Made by a program: the position numbers and the translations under genes
The notes under the pieces: generated by a model
Seen by the model: only the letters and a program-made list of their open reading frames with translations
Databases searched by the model: none
What the model was told of the DNA's origin: nothing
From: Treponema_C sp050320395
GTDB lineage: Bacteria > Spirochaetota > Spirochaetia > Treponematales > Treponemataceae
DNA length: 64,000 nt
NCBI RefSeq assembly: GCF_050320395.1
Contig: NZ_CP144459.1
Coordinates: 1,612,001-1,676,000 of the forward strand
Direction: 5' to 3'
Shown here: positions 17,711-28,969 of the stretch, piece by piece
Layout of the letters: each line of letters begins with the position of its first letter
How positions within the stretch are numbered: position 1 is the first letter of the stretch

Positions 17711-19441
17711 CTATTTCAGCTTTGTGTCCAGGTCGGCATTCAGTTTTAAGAATTCGGGGTCGGCGGGATTCAGAGCGATAACCTGCTTAAGATAGTATTG
17801 GGCTTTGCGGTAATCTTTTTGGCGGTAATAGTACAGATATAAGTCGTACAGGGCTTCCTCGTTCCGGGGGTTTGAAGTCAGGCTTGAACGTAAATCGGCA
17901 AGAACCTGAGAGTCGTTGAGTGCCAAACGGCTTCGCTCATAATATAAAATACTTTTCATTTTGCCCGATGATTTGGGTAGAAAAGAATCGATTAAAGAAG
18001 CTGCTTCGTTTTTTTTGCCTTCGGAAATCAAAAGCCGTATATACCACTGCAAAATATGTTCGTCGCTTGTATCGGGACTGTACACCTGCTCCAATAAAGA
18101 ACGCGCCTCCTGATTTTTTTTAAGGGCAAGGCAGATTTGTACGGACAAAAGCGTGTGTTCAAGAGAAAGGCTTTGCAATCCCGCCAATGACGAAACGGCA
18201 TCATATGCCCTTTGCCAATCCTTTTTTTTAACCGCATCTTTTGCAAAGACGGCAAGGGCGCGTACATTTTTCGGATTTTTTTCCAGGACGAGCGAGGCAA
18301 AATCAAAGGCGGTTAGAGAATTGATACTTTGTCCCGATAAGGATGCAAGTTCCGCCGCAAGCAATAAAACGTCGGTATCATCGCTATAGCCGTTGAGAGC
18401 TTCCTGAACGGAACCGAGTGCCGCATTGATATTTTTATTCCATTCGGCTTGGAGCCGTGCGCGTAAAAGCAAATATTCTTTTGCCGTTTTATCGGTACGG
18501 GCATACAAATCAAGAAGGGTTGCGGCGCTTAAATACTCTTTAAGCTCGAAAAGAACGCGCGCACGAAAAAGTAAAAATTCCCTGTTATCGGGTTCACGCT
18601 GTAAAATACGGCCGGCAAGGGATTCGGCTTCTTTGTAGCGGCCCGACATCAAAGCGGTTTTTGCATTCAACTTCAACAGGGCCGGATTCATCGGGTCCGA
18701 AGCCAAAAACCTCTGCAAAAGGGTATACGCTTCTTCGATACTGCCGGTTTCGCTCAGGGCTTGCGCATAGGCACTGCCTGCATAGGGATTTATGGGCTCC
18801 GCTTCAAGGGCAGCCTTTAAATACTCCAGAGCGCTTTGATAATCTTTTGTGCGCAGGCCCGTTATTCCTGCAAGATAAAGAGCCAAAACGGAACGCGGAT
18901 ACATTTTTAAAGCTTTTTTTAAAAAACCGGCGGACTGTTCATAGACGCCGTGAGACGCTGAAGGCGATAATACGGCAAGGCAGGGAATCGTCAGCATAAA
19001 TACATCATCGTCAACCGAAGAAAAGGCGGGAATACCGTTATCGATTGAACGAAGCGTTGCCGTATATAAATTATCCGGTAAATCCCCGGGAACGTTCCAT
19101 GAGATTCGCTCATTCGGCCATGCGTATTTAAAAACGGAGGCACAGAGGGCAAGCAAAACTCCGCTCTGCTCCGAATATGCACCGGTTTTTTGCAAACGGG
19201 AAACCGCTTCGGCAATGGAAGAGGGGCTGCCGTTTTGAATAAGAAAAAGAATATCGGAGGGAATCCCCTTAAAATAAGGCGAAAATATATCGGGAGGAAA
19301 TTGCGTCTTAACCGCAGGAAGTTCCCTTGCTTCAATCGGAACCGCGTCAACGGCAGGGTTTGTATCATCGTTTTGTTTCGGAAGCGATTTACAGGACACA
19401 AGGGCCGAAATCAAAAGCAAAGAAGCAAAAAACTTCGCCAT
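17711..19441 (-). CDS. TPR-repeat lipoprotein
   Basis: Encodes 576 aa with a lipoprotein signal (hydrophobic run ending LVSC, Cys16), so it is anchored in the envelope. From about residue 160 to the end there are successive tetratricopeptide repeats, for example ALYLAGITGLRTKDYQSALEYL, PYAGSAYAQALSETGSIEEA and YDLYLYYYRQKDYRKAQYYL. TPRs generally mediate protein-protein contacts; the partner is not indicated. A membrane protein gene lies 5 bp upstream on the same strand, so the two form a unit. Confidence 0.8.
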   Translation of the reverse strand: MAKFFASLLLISALVSCKSLPKQNDDTNPAVDAVPIEARELPAVKTQFPPDIFSPYFKGIPSDILFLIQNGSPSSIAEAVSRLQKTGAYSEQSGVLLALCASVFKYAWPNERISWNVPGDLPDNLYTATLRSIDNGIPAFSSVDDDVFMLTIPCLAVLSPSASHGVYEQSAGFLKKALKMYPRSVLALYLAGITGLRTKDYQSALEYLKAALEAEPINPYAGSAYAQALSETGSIEEAYTLLQRFLASDPMNPALLKLNAKTALMSGRYKEAESLAGRILQREPDNREFLLFRARVLFELKEYLSAATLLDLYARTDKTAKEYLLLRARLQAEWNKNINAALGSVQEALNGYSDDTDVLLLAAELASLSGQSINSLTAFDFASLVLEKNPKNVRALAVFAKDAVKKKDWQRAYDAVSSLAGLQSLSLEHTLLSVQICLALKKNQEARSLLEQVYSPDTSDEHILQWYIRLLISEGKKNEAASLIDSFLPKSSGKMKSILYYERSRLALNDSQVLADLRSSLTSNPRNEEALYDLYLYYYRQKDYRKAQYYLKQVIALNPADPEFLKLNADLDTKLK

Positions 19442-19446
19442 TTTTA

Positions 19447-20022
19447 TTATATATCCTCGTCTTCATCCTCATCGGAATCTTCGGATAAAACGGGACTTTT
19501 ACGGCTTTGCGTATATGCAAACAGAATAATAAGCCCCAAACCGAACATAATAAAAATAAGCGGCCACCAGTGCGAAGCGAATTCGGCAAAGGATTGTTTG
19601 ATTATATCAAGAGAAAAGCACAAAAACAAAAGCCCCAATCCGGTAAGCATAATACCGGGGACGATATAAAAAGCCTGCAATTTACGAAAACGTATATAGC
19701 CCGAGGGAAAAAGCAGGAGTCCCGATAAGACAACCGCAGCCGGCCATATTTGATGCAGGGTATAGGGAATAAGGCGCGCATCGGTAATCAGTAAAAGCAA
19801 GCTCGTACAGCATAAAAACAAACCGGTAAAAACAAAAAAAGCTCTTTTAGTACCCGTTAATGCAAAATACAGCATTACGGTTCCGGGAACGGATAAAAAT
19901 AAAAAGCGGAAAATATAGACAACCGATAAAACCCTTACGGAAACATGTACCAAAAGCAGGATTCCGCACAGGATAAAAGCGAGTCCCGTTATAAGCAAGG
20001 TATTGTTTTTATTAAACTTCAT
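19447..20022 (-). CDS. Membrane protein with acidic tail (LiaF/DUF5668-like)
   Basis: From ATG 20022 (MKFNKNN) it is about 191 aa; the frame can be read six codons further up to a TTG, and no clear ribosome site decides the start. Six hydrophobic segments arranged as three hairpins (WPAAVVLSGLLLFPSGY and WWPLIFIMFGLGLIILF among them) resemble the LiaI/LiaF transmembrane (DUF5668) pattern. The last 13 residues are almost all Asp, Glu and Ser. Function unknown; possibly envelope-stress related by family analogy only. Upstream of and probably co-transcribed with the TPR lipoprotein. Confidence 0.65.
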   Translation of the reverse strand: MKFNKNNTLLITGLAFILCGILLLVHVSVRVLSVVYIFRFLFLSVPGTVMLYFALTGTKRAFFVFTGLFLCCTSLLLLITDARLIPYTLHQIWPAAVVLSGLLLFPSGYIRFRKLQAFYIVPGIMLTGLGLLFLCFSLDIIKQSFAEFASHWWPLIFIMFGLGLIILFAYTQSRKSPVLSEDSDEDEDEDI

Positions 20023-20050
20023 AGACACAGCATACATCAAGAAGGCAGTC

Positions 20051-20080
20051 TTGCCAATAACCCCCCCCGCATGTTAGAAT
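20051..20080 (+). promoter_or_regulatory. Sigma-70-type promoter for the envelope gene run
   Basis: TTGCCA (20051-20056) and TAGAAT (20075-20080) with an 18-bp spacer containing a run of eight C. The -10 ends 6 bp before the first ATG (20087), so this too would give a leaderless or very short-leader transcript. Confidence 0.5.
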
Positions 20081-20086
20081 AAAAAA

Positions 20087-21163
20087 ATGCCGGGATTCAT
20101 GAAAAAAAAGGTATTTTTAAAAGCTCTTGTGCTGTTTTTGGCCGCCCTTTTTATCTGTATAATGCAGGCTGCCTGTCATATACGCGCACGCTCAGAAGAC
20201 AATGGAGAATTCAAAGAAACCCAAAAAGAATTATTCCGTCTTTTGGAAAAAACGGCGGAAGATACCGAGCGTCGTTTTTCCGTTATCAATCAAATTGCCG
20301 CAAATTACCGGAATGAAAATAAAGAAAACGAACTTATCCTCTTTTTAACCGACTATGTAAAAAAATATCCGAACGATAAATACAATGCCTATTGGCTGCT
20401 TTTAACCGCATATATTTATCAAAAAAAAGGGGCCGATCCCATTGCGGAATTGTATTTTGAGCGGATTATAAAAAACTACGACGATTTAAGCATTCAGGAT
20501 AAATCGATTCATATTTTATGCCTGCAAAATCTTGTGCAAATCAGTACAAGTCCGGAAAACCGCATAGATTATTTTAATCAGCTTATATCGCATTTTCCGG
20601 ATAAAATCAATAAAACCGAATTATATATGCGCCTTGCCCTCGAATACGAAAAAATGGGAGAATGGAATCAAGCCTTGCAGTCCTATTCCCTTTTTTTGGC
20701 TCAGGAAGATGCGTCAAAGATTCAGATTCCGAACGTTCCCGATGCATACGGAAGGGCGCGCAAACTGGTCGATTTTAACAATTCTCCGAAAGATTGGACC
20801 TTTGAAAATCTGGCCGCCTTGGAAAAAAAGGTAAAAGATGCCATTTCCGCCCAAAATTTCAGAGCACTGGACAAATACCGCTCGAAGGTAAACTTTTTTG
20901 CAATGTCGTGGAAGCAGGATGCGGGGGACCCGAACTCGCAGGTAACCTTTTCGATGCGGGACTTCGGTTACGGTTCGCGTATCCGTTATGCAACGCATTT
21001 GGATGCGGCATCAAACCCGAATGAAGCGTACTTACGTACATCCGGCTGGAGATCATGGATAAAGGTATGGTATCTCTATTTCAGAAAGGTAAACTTTCCT
21101 CTTAATCCCGAAATCCACGGACGCTGGGAATGGGCGGGTATCTATTACGGGGAAAAACTGTGA
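20087..21163 (+). CDS. TPR-like lipoprotein
   Basis: Encodes 358 aa. The N-terminus is a lipoprotein signal (hydrophobic run ending MQAAC). The start may be the ATG at 20087 or the second at 20099 (MKKKVFL), which gives the more typical signal. Residues about 45-220 are helical with TPR-like text (KYPNDKYNAYWLLLTAYIYQ, LYMRLALEYEKMGEWNQALQ). The C-terminal 110 residues are aromatic-rich and probably beta-structured, of no family known to me. Its stop overlaps the GTG start of the downstream lytic transglycosylase, which suggests they act together at the cell wall. Confidence 0.7.
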   Translation: MPGFMKKKVFLKALVLFLAALFICIMQAACHIRARSEDNGEFKETQKELFRLLEKTAEDTERRFSVINQIAANYRNENKENELILFLTDYVKKYPNDKYNAYWLLLTAYIYQKKGADPIAELYFERIIKNYDDLSIQDKSIHILCLQNLVQISTSPENRIDYFNQLISHFPDKINKTELYMRLALEYEKMGEWNQALQSYSLFLAQEDASKIQIPNVPDAYGRARKLVDFNNSPKDWTFENLAALEKKVKDAISAQNFRALDKYRSKVNFFAMSWKQDAGDPNSQVTFSMRDFGYGSRIRYATHLDAASNPNEAYLRTSGWRSWIKVWYLYFRKVNFPLNPEIHGRWEWAGIYYGEKL

Positions 21164-22296
21164 AAAGAATATCCGTGTTTGCGCTGCTTACGCTCCTTTA
21201 CGCATGCAGTATCTTTGCATCGGCGGAAAAAGAACCCCTGCCTGAAAAAGCGGAAACAAGCCCCAAGCAACAGCTGCAGACAACCCGCCAGATACAAACA
21301 GTGCAGCAGCCGCAGACAGCGCAGCTGTCTGAAAAAAAAGCCGCTTATATTCCTCTCGATATACCCTACAGCGAGCACAAGCTTATCGACAAATACCGCA
21401 AAGAATTTATGTCCGACTTCGGACGCAAATGGCTTGCAGGAGTTATGCAAAATGCGGCCGTCTATCGTCCCCATATCCGGCGTACCCTTGCGGAATACGG
21501 CCTTCCCCAATGTCTGGAGTTTTTACCCGTTATAGAATCAAGCTATAATGTTTACGCCGTATCCAAATCGGGGGCAACGGGCTTATGGCAGTTTATGGAA
21601 AACAGTATTGCAGGCCTTTTGCAAAAAAACGAATGGCTTGACGAGCGAAAAGACCCATGGCTCAGTACAAAGGCGGCGGTAAAAAAATTAAAAACCAATT
21701 ACGAGTATTTTTCCAATTGGGAACTTGCACTTGCCGCTTACAATATGGGTTTGGGCGGTATGAACCGTATTGTGCAAAAAGCGGGCAAAAAAGACTTTTG
21801 GTATGCTGCGGATAAGGGACTGTTACGCAGCGAAACGAAACACTATGTTCCCAAATTTTTAGCGATTGCCGACCTTGTTACGAATGCCGAATACTACGGC
21901 TTGGAAATTCCGCCCTATAATCCGGATGCGGCAATTGCATTCAGCGAATACATACTGCCGCGCCAAATAAACCTTGAAGTCCTTGCCGAAGATACCGGTA
22001 TAGAATACGAGATTTATAAATTCTTAAACCCGGCTCTACGCTATCCGATAACGCCGCCGTCCGCTTTTTATCGGCTCAGAATCCCCGTAAACTGTGAAGA
22101 AGCGGTACGAAACGCCGTATCAAATCAGGAAAAAAACGCCTTTACCCATACCTATACGGTAAAACAGGGCGACACCCTTTGGGGTATTTCGCAAAAATAC
22201 GGTATAAGCGTGGAAACCCTGTGTACAATCAATAAGCGTAAAAGCGATTCAATTTTGAGTATAGGAACGGTATTGTTTGTGCCGATACTTAAATGA
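21160..22296 (+). CDS. LysM-containing lytic transglycosylase (MltD-like)
   Basis: Cleaves the glycan strands of peptidoglycan non-hydrolytically. The start is the GTG at 21160, overlapping the upstream stop, with GGGGAA just before it; the protein is 378 aa. The signal sequence ends LLYACS, possibly a lipobox. A Pro/Gln/Thr-rich linker runs to about residue 60. The SLT catalytic domain (about 80-250) has LEFLPVIESSYNVYAVSKSGATGLWQFM, with the catalytic Glu in IES, and ALAAYNMGLGGMNRIV. One LysM peptidoglycan-binding domain lies at the C-terminus (YTVKQGDTLWGISQKYGIS). Neighbours are an envelope lipoprotein and an OmpA protein. Confidence 0.92.
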   Translation: MKRISVFALLTLLYACSIFASAEKEPLPEKAETSPKQQLQTTRQIQTVQQPQTAQLSEKKAAYIPLDIPYSEHKLIDKYRKEFMSDFGRKWLAGVMQNAAVYRPHIRRTLAEYGLPQCLEFLPVIESSYNVYAVSKSGATGLWQFMENSIAGLLQKNEWLDERKDPWLSTKAAVKKLKTNYEYFSNWELALAAYNMGLGGMNRIVQKAGKKDFWYAADKGLLRSETKHYVPKFLAIADLVTNAEYYGLEIPPYNPDAAIAFSEYILPRQINLEVLAEDTGIEYEIYKFLNPALRYPITPPSAFYRLRIPVNCEEAVRNAVSNQEKNAFTHTYTVKQGDTLWGISQKYGISVETLCTINKRKSDSILSIGTVLFVPILK

Positions 22297-22307
22297 GGTG
22301 AACCGCG

Positions 22308-23759
22308 GTGCAAACGATATGGCAAAGATATAAAAAAAACCTTTACGGTGCTGTGTTTTGTATAATTCAGGTAAGTTTTTTTATTGCAGGCTTAAGTCCC
22401 CTGCACAGGCTTTTTGCCCAAGAGGCGGATACAAAGGCCTTTTTTTCCGTTTATTCAAGTCCCGTACAAGCGGACATAAAAGATGCAAGCATCGTTTCCG
22501 AAAGCTTTATCGATTGGAAAACAAACAGATTTATATCGAAAATAACCCTTGACACTAATAAGGCCGGCTTTGTCTTACCTGCAGGAAGGAGCGCCGCCGT
22601 TAAACGCATTCATCATCAATTACCCCTGTTGATAAAATCCCCGCTTTTAACGGTTACCGTAGATTCTTCCACAAGACTGGGAGACCTTATAAGCCTCAAT
22701 TCCTTTACGTTGGAAGAGTTAACCGACATTATCGACAGAGGCACAAAAACACCGGGCGTGTACGCAAGAGAAAACGAAACGATTTTTATGGAACACAATA
22801 TTACGCTGCACAAGATATCTTCACGTCAGGTTTTTCATAAAATACCCTACACTCCGAAAATTCCGATAGAACAAACCACATCCCGTCCCTATACCGGCAT
22901 TATTATCGATGCGCGCGGAAGCCTCCCCGTACACGGTGAATTTATTGCCGAAAAGGCAAGCCCCTGTCTTTTTCCGAAAATTTGGGACGGCAATATGGCG
23001 CTTTTGTACGAGCGCAATATGGCGGAACCGGAGATTGTACGCGAAAAAGGTTTGGTAAGCTACGGCTCTTTTCCCTCCGCAGAAGCATATGCGGCCCGTA
23101 TCGGGAAAGACCCTCTGTACATTGCGGCAAAAGAAGTATTCGGTATGTACCGTACCGACCCGGTTATATCGCGCAAGGACGCCTTAAAGATTTTATCGGT
23201 TGAAGAAAACCGGGAGCTGCTTAAACAGGGTAAAATCGTCATACTCTTGGATGAAGATAAGCTTGCACACGCGGTTTCTTCGCCGCTTAAAGATAAGAAC
23301 TACTATTTTGAATACAGACAGCTTGAAAAATTCGTTTTTGAAAATAAGATTCCCGATGTAGAAATAAACGATTCGATAGAGGGTATGCTCATTTCGATAC
23401 GGGATTTAAAGTTTAAGGCGGACTCGGCCGTATTGCTGAGTGAAGAAACAAAACGCCTCGATTTACTTGCCGAATCTTTAAAACTTGCGACACGGGGCAA
23501 TGAAAACACGATTTTGGTTGAAGGCCACACGGCAAGCGTCGGAAAAGAAGAGGGCGAAAAAGTCCTTTCGGTTCAGCGTGCCCAAGCCATTATAGCCGAA
23601 ATGATAAAACGCGGCGTAAACGAAAAACTGTTCAGCTACCGCGGTTACGGCGGAACCCGTCCCGTCGGCGACAATACCACCGATGAAGGACGGGCAAAAA
23701 ACCGCCGCGTAGAAATTACGGTTATCCCCAAAGCAACCTATATTCAGCGTTTACACTGA
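22308..23759 (+). CDS. OmpA-family outer-membrane/periplasmic protein
   Basis: Encodes 483 aa from a GTG with GAGGTG about 8 bp upstream. A signal sequence covers about residues 1-38. The middle has no family I can name. The C-terminal 110 residues are an OmpA peptidoglycan-binding domain: ILVEGHTASVGKEEGEKVLS, RAQAIIAEMIKRGV, YRGYGGTRPVGDNTTDEGRAKNRRVEI, with the Asp and Arg that contact diaminopimelate (or ornithine in treponemes). It likely anchors the outer membrane or its partners to the wall. Placed 11 bp after the lytic transglycosylase in the same operon. Confidence 0.88.
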   Translation: MQTIWQRYKKNLYGAVFCIIQVSFFIAGLSPLHRLFAQEADTKAFFSVYSSPVQADIKDASIVSESFIDWKTNRFISKITLDTNKAGFVLPAGRSAAVKRIHHQLPLLIKSPLLTVTVDSSTRLGDLISLNSFTLEELTDIIDRGTKTPGVYARENETIFMEHNITLHKISSRQVFHKIPYTPKIPIEQTTSRPYTGIIIDARGSLPVHGEFIAEKASPCLFPKIWDGNMALLYERNMAEPEIVREKGLVSYGSFPSAEAYAARIGKDPLYIAAKEVFGMYRTDPVISRKDALKILSVEENRELLKQGKIVILLDEDKLAHAVSSPLKDKNYYFEYRQLEKFVFENKIPDVEINDSIEGMLISIRDLKFKADSAVLLSEETKRLDLLAESLKLATRGNENTILVEGHTASVGKEEGEKVLSVQRAQAIIAEMIKRGVNEKLFSYRGYGGTRPVGDNTTDEGRAKNRRVEITVIPKATYIQRLH

Positions 23760-23797
23760 GCTATCGGCCGCACAAGAGAAGCCGCTACACGTAAAAC

Positions 23798-24472
23798 TTA
23801 TAAACCTTTTTCTTTTATAAGGGCTTTTACTTTGTTTATTGCGGCCTGCCGGTCGGCGTCGACCTTTGCATCCGCTGCGGTTTTATCGATAACGGCAAGC
23901 ACTTGGCGGTCAAGCAAATCGCGTTCAATCGTATAAAAAACATAGACACGGTATTCGTCCTTGTACTTGTTTTTTACGTTTTGATCGTAGCGGCGCACCA
24001 ATACCCACCAGTCGTTTATTTTTCGCACGCCCGAATACTCGATATTTGACGAGGTTTTTACAACGTTTTCAAAATAGGTACCGTAGGTTCCGTCCGTTCC
24101 GCCGCTTGAAGCTCCGCTGAAAAGAGCGTCCACGCGTGTCGATACGTTGCGTGCAATCGTCTGCGGCATATTAAACCCGTTTACCCACGCTTGGCCCGCA
24201 TCGAGGTTTGAAGCGGTCGTTTCGGCGACAAAGCAGTACACATCTTTATAATCGTTTAATTTTTCCAAACCGGTAATACCCGTTTGAATATAGGTTTGCA
24301 CCCACACGGGAAGTTCGTTTATCCCGAGAGAAGAACCCTTGTGTTCAAGCACTTCCGATTTTACCGTTCCCTGCAGTTCTTTAGCTTCAGGTTCGGCGTT
24401 TTTGTTTGTTTTACATCCTGCAAAAAGTACAAGTAAGGCCGCAATAAAAGCGGCGGCTGTTTTAATACGCAT
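23798..24472 (-). CDS. LPP20-like lipoprotein
   Basis: Start at ATG 24472 with GGAGG 7 bp upstream; 224 aa. The N-terminus MRIKTAAAFIAALLVLFAGC is a standard lipoprotein signal. The remainder resembles LPP20-type lipoproteins: LPVWVQTYIQTG, then an YCFVAETTASNLDAGQAWVNGF segment, a central NIEYSGVRKINDWWVLVRRYD, and YRVYVFYTIERDLLDRQVL, followed by a Lys/Ala-rich helix. Function unknown; envelope location. It has its own promoter (24497-24525) and converges on the OmpA gene. Confidence 0.75.
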   Translation of the reverse strand: MRIKTAAAFIAALLVLFAGCKTNKNAEPEAKELQGTVKSEVLEHKGSSLGINELPVWVQTYIQTGITGLEKLNDYKDVYCFVAETTASNLDAGQAWVNGFNMPQTIARNVSTRVDALFSGASSGGTDGTYGTYFENVVKTSSNIEYSGVRKINDWWVLVRRYDQNVKNKYKDEYRVYVFYTIERDLLDRQVLAVIDKTAADAKVDADRQAAINKVKALIKEKGL

Positions 24473-24496
24473 AGATTTACCTCCGTTACGGTAAAA

Positions 24497-24525
24497 AGTA
24501 TAACACAAATAAAAATATCGCACAA
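24497..24525 (-). promoter_or_regulatory. Sigma-70-type promoter for the LPP20-like gene
   Basis: Minus strand TTGTGC (24525-24520) and TATACT (24502-24497), 17-bp spacer, 25 bp upstream of the ATG at 24472. Confidence 0.6.
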
Positions 24526-24534
24526 GACAACGCC

Positions 24535-24563
24535 TTGCCCACATTGTGTTATTGCGCTATAAT
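24535..24563 (+). promoter_or_regulatory. Sigma-70-type promoter for leuS
   Basis: TTGCCC (24535-24540) and a perfect TATAAT (24558-24563) with a 17-bp spacer, leaving a leader of about 73 nt before leuS. The leader contains no T-box or attenuator that I can recognise. Confidence 0.65.
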
Positions 24564-24643
24564 TATGCCCATATTGAGTTGTTTAAAAAGTAACCGGCTT
24601 TTTGGACATCCTTAATCCTTAAATTAAAAGCCCCGAGGTTAAT

Positions 24644-27343
<2,700 letters not shown>

Positions 27344-27388
27344 TTGAGGAAAAAGCATGCATACATCTTATGAAATGCTTATATAGAT

Positions 27389-27725
27389 GTGAGAAGCGAT
27401 ACGGTAACATGGCCGACGAGCGCCATGCGTAAAGCCGTAAGCGAAGCCCGTGTCGGCGACGGCGTATACGGTGAAGACCCGACGGTAAAAGAATTGGAGC
27501 AGTACGGCGCTTCCCTTGCCGGAAAAGAAGCGGCGCTGTTTGTTCCTTCGGGAACCTTTGCAAACCAGTTGGCACTGTTTACACATTGTCCGCGCGGGAG
27601 CGAAGTTGTGTTGGACGACGGCTGCCACATAGTCCGTTATGAAGCCGGAGCGTCGGCCGTTATATTGGATAAAGCGCAAACATATAGAAAAAATCGTCGG
27701 TGCGGTTAAAGACTTCCTTGCCTAA
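27389..27725 (+). pseudogene. Threonine aldolase pseudogene with large internal deletion
   Basis: The first about 95 codons match low-specificity L-threonine aldolase (PLP-dependent cleavage of threonine to glycine and acetaldehyde): RSDTVTWPTSAMRKAV, VGDGVYGEDPTVKELE, AALFVPSGTFANQLALF and YEAGASAVIL. Then the frame jumps: from 27681 another frame reads HIEKIVGAVKDFLA and stops at 27723-27725, which looks like the gene's own C-terminus. About 230 residues, including the PLP-binding lysine, are missing. Upstream, in-frame TGA lies 15 bp before the GTG at 27389, so the start codon is also damaged. Non-functional. Confidence 0.85.
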
Positions 27726-28633
27726 GCGTTTTTCCACGCATGGATAAATTCAATCATATGCTGCTGAACGTTGTTAAACCATTTTTCCTGAAAGCGCACG
27801 GCTAAGGGGCCGACATAGCGGTAATGCCAGCATTCCCAGCGGTAGCCGGTAATGTACTCGTAACCGTCGGGAAAAGACAGCGACCAGCCGTATTTTCCCG
27901 CATTTTCATACAGCCACTTACCGGCAGGCGTTTTCGCATATTCGTCGGTAATCGAACCGAAGTCGATAACCGTTCCCAATTGGTGCTGACTCGCCCCGGG
28001 CCGTGCCGATTCGCGGTCGGCCGCTTCTTTTCCCATTTGGACAACATTGCGCTCGTACACTTTTTTTTGATACGCATAGGAACGGTAGGTCGAGCTTACC
28101 ACAAGCGTTATGCCTTCTTCCCGCGCGGCCTTTGCCATACGTGAAAGCTCTTTTTCAACCGGAGCGCGAAGTGAAAGGTCTGCGCGGTGTATTACGTAAG
28201 AGCCGGCCTGTGCGGTTTCGGGCGTAAGGGCAACGAGGGAGGCGGGTACATAGTTTTCATCCAAATAGACGTTTTTATCGACGCGGATTAACAAGTCTTC
28301 CGTGTCGGAAGCAAGCACTTCTTCCAAATCGGCTAAAAACGCTTTTTTATTTTCAAGGATGTTTTGTGCAAGACTCTCTGCTTCTCCTTTCGCATCGGAA
28401 AACGGCAGAGCATTGCCTTCAAGCAGTGTCGCAAGTTTTTTTTCATTCGGACTTAAAGAAGGACCCGATGCTTTGTCCCGGGGCGAAGCCGGGGCTGCGA
28501 AAAGGGGAGCCGCCCCGCCAAAACTTCCGTCTTGATTTTTCACTTCGGCTTTTGAAGGCGAACAGGAAAGCATAAGAAGGCCGGCACCCAAAAGGGCATA
28601 GATAGGAATTTTTTTAAAAAAAGCAAAGAACAT
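27722..28633 (-). CDS. VanY-type D-alanyl-D-alanine carboxypeptidase lipoprotein
   Basis: M15-family zinc carboxypeptidase that trims the terminal D-Ala of peptidoglycan stem peptides. It is 303 aa with a lipoprotein signal (LLMLSC). The catalytic domain (about residues 140-290) has VVSSTYRSYAYQKKVYERNV, the metal motif RPGASQHQLGTVIDF (His and Asp ligands) and YRWECWHYRYVG with the Glu/His pair. A Ser/Ala/Lys-rich linker separates it from the lipid anchor. Its ATG overlaps the STAS gene stop by one base. Being last in the phosphatase-STAS operon, it may be co-expressed with signalling genes. Confidence 0.88.
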   Translation of the reverse strand: MFFAFFKKIPIYALLGAGLLMLSCSPSKAEVKNQDGSFGGAAPLFAAPASPRDKASGPSLSPNEKKLATLLEGNALPFSDAKGEAESLAQNILENKKAFLADLEEVLASDTEDLLIRVDKNVYLDENYVPASLVALTPETAQAGSYVIHRADLSLRAPVEKELSRMAKAAREEGITLVVSSTYRSYAYQKKVYERNVVQMGKEAADRESARPGASQHQLGTVIDFGSITDEYAKTPAGKWLYENAGKYGWSLSFPDGYEYITGYRWECWHYRYVGPLAVRFQEKWFNNVQQHMIEFIHAWKNA

Positions 28634-28959
28634 CAGGCAATCTCCGTTACCGAATAAATGCGGCGGAACATAGATTCAAAGCCGGTCGAAGCAAGGGCCT
28701 CCATGACGATGGCGGAAGGGCGCATTAAAAAGAGCGTAAAATCCTTTTCTTTACCGTCGTTAAAGCAGCCCATCAATACGCTTAAACCGGATGAATCGAG
28801 GGCACTGACCTTTGACATATCCAAAACCAGATGTGACTGCTGAATAACATCGTAAGCTTTTTTTTCGAATTCCGAAAAGGTATAGGAGGTTATAGGCCCG
28901 GTCAATTCAAGTAATATATAGTTCGGAGCTCTTTTTTCCTGAATAATCAATTGTTCCAT
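28633..28959 (-). CDS. STAS-domain anti-sigma-factor antagonist
   Basis: Cytoplasmic 108-aa SpoIIAA/RsbV-like protein. The switch segment LDMSKVSALDSSGLSVLM contains the conserved Ser of the DSSG motif that a partner kinase phosphorylates and a PP2C phosphatase dephosphorylates. It lies 10 bp downstream of two SpoIIE-type phosphatases, which makes it their likely substrate. No RsbW-type kinase or sigma factor is next to it, so the output is not identified. Confidence 0.88.
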   Translation of the reverse strand: MEQLIIQEKRAPNYILLELTGPITSYTFSEFEKKAYDVIQQSHLVLDMSKVSALDSSGLSVLMGCFNDGKEKDFTLFLMRPSAIVMEALASTGFESMFRRIYSVTEIA

Positions 28960-28969
28960 ACATTCCCCT

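Noticed and set aside
24564..24643. T-box or attenuator upstream of leuS
   Set aside because: The leader is about 73 nt and has no T-box core, specifier loop or terminator hairpin.
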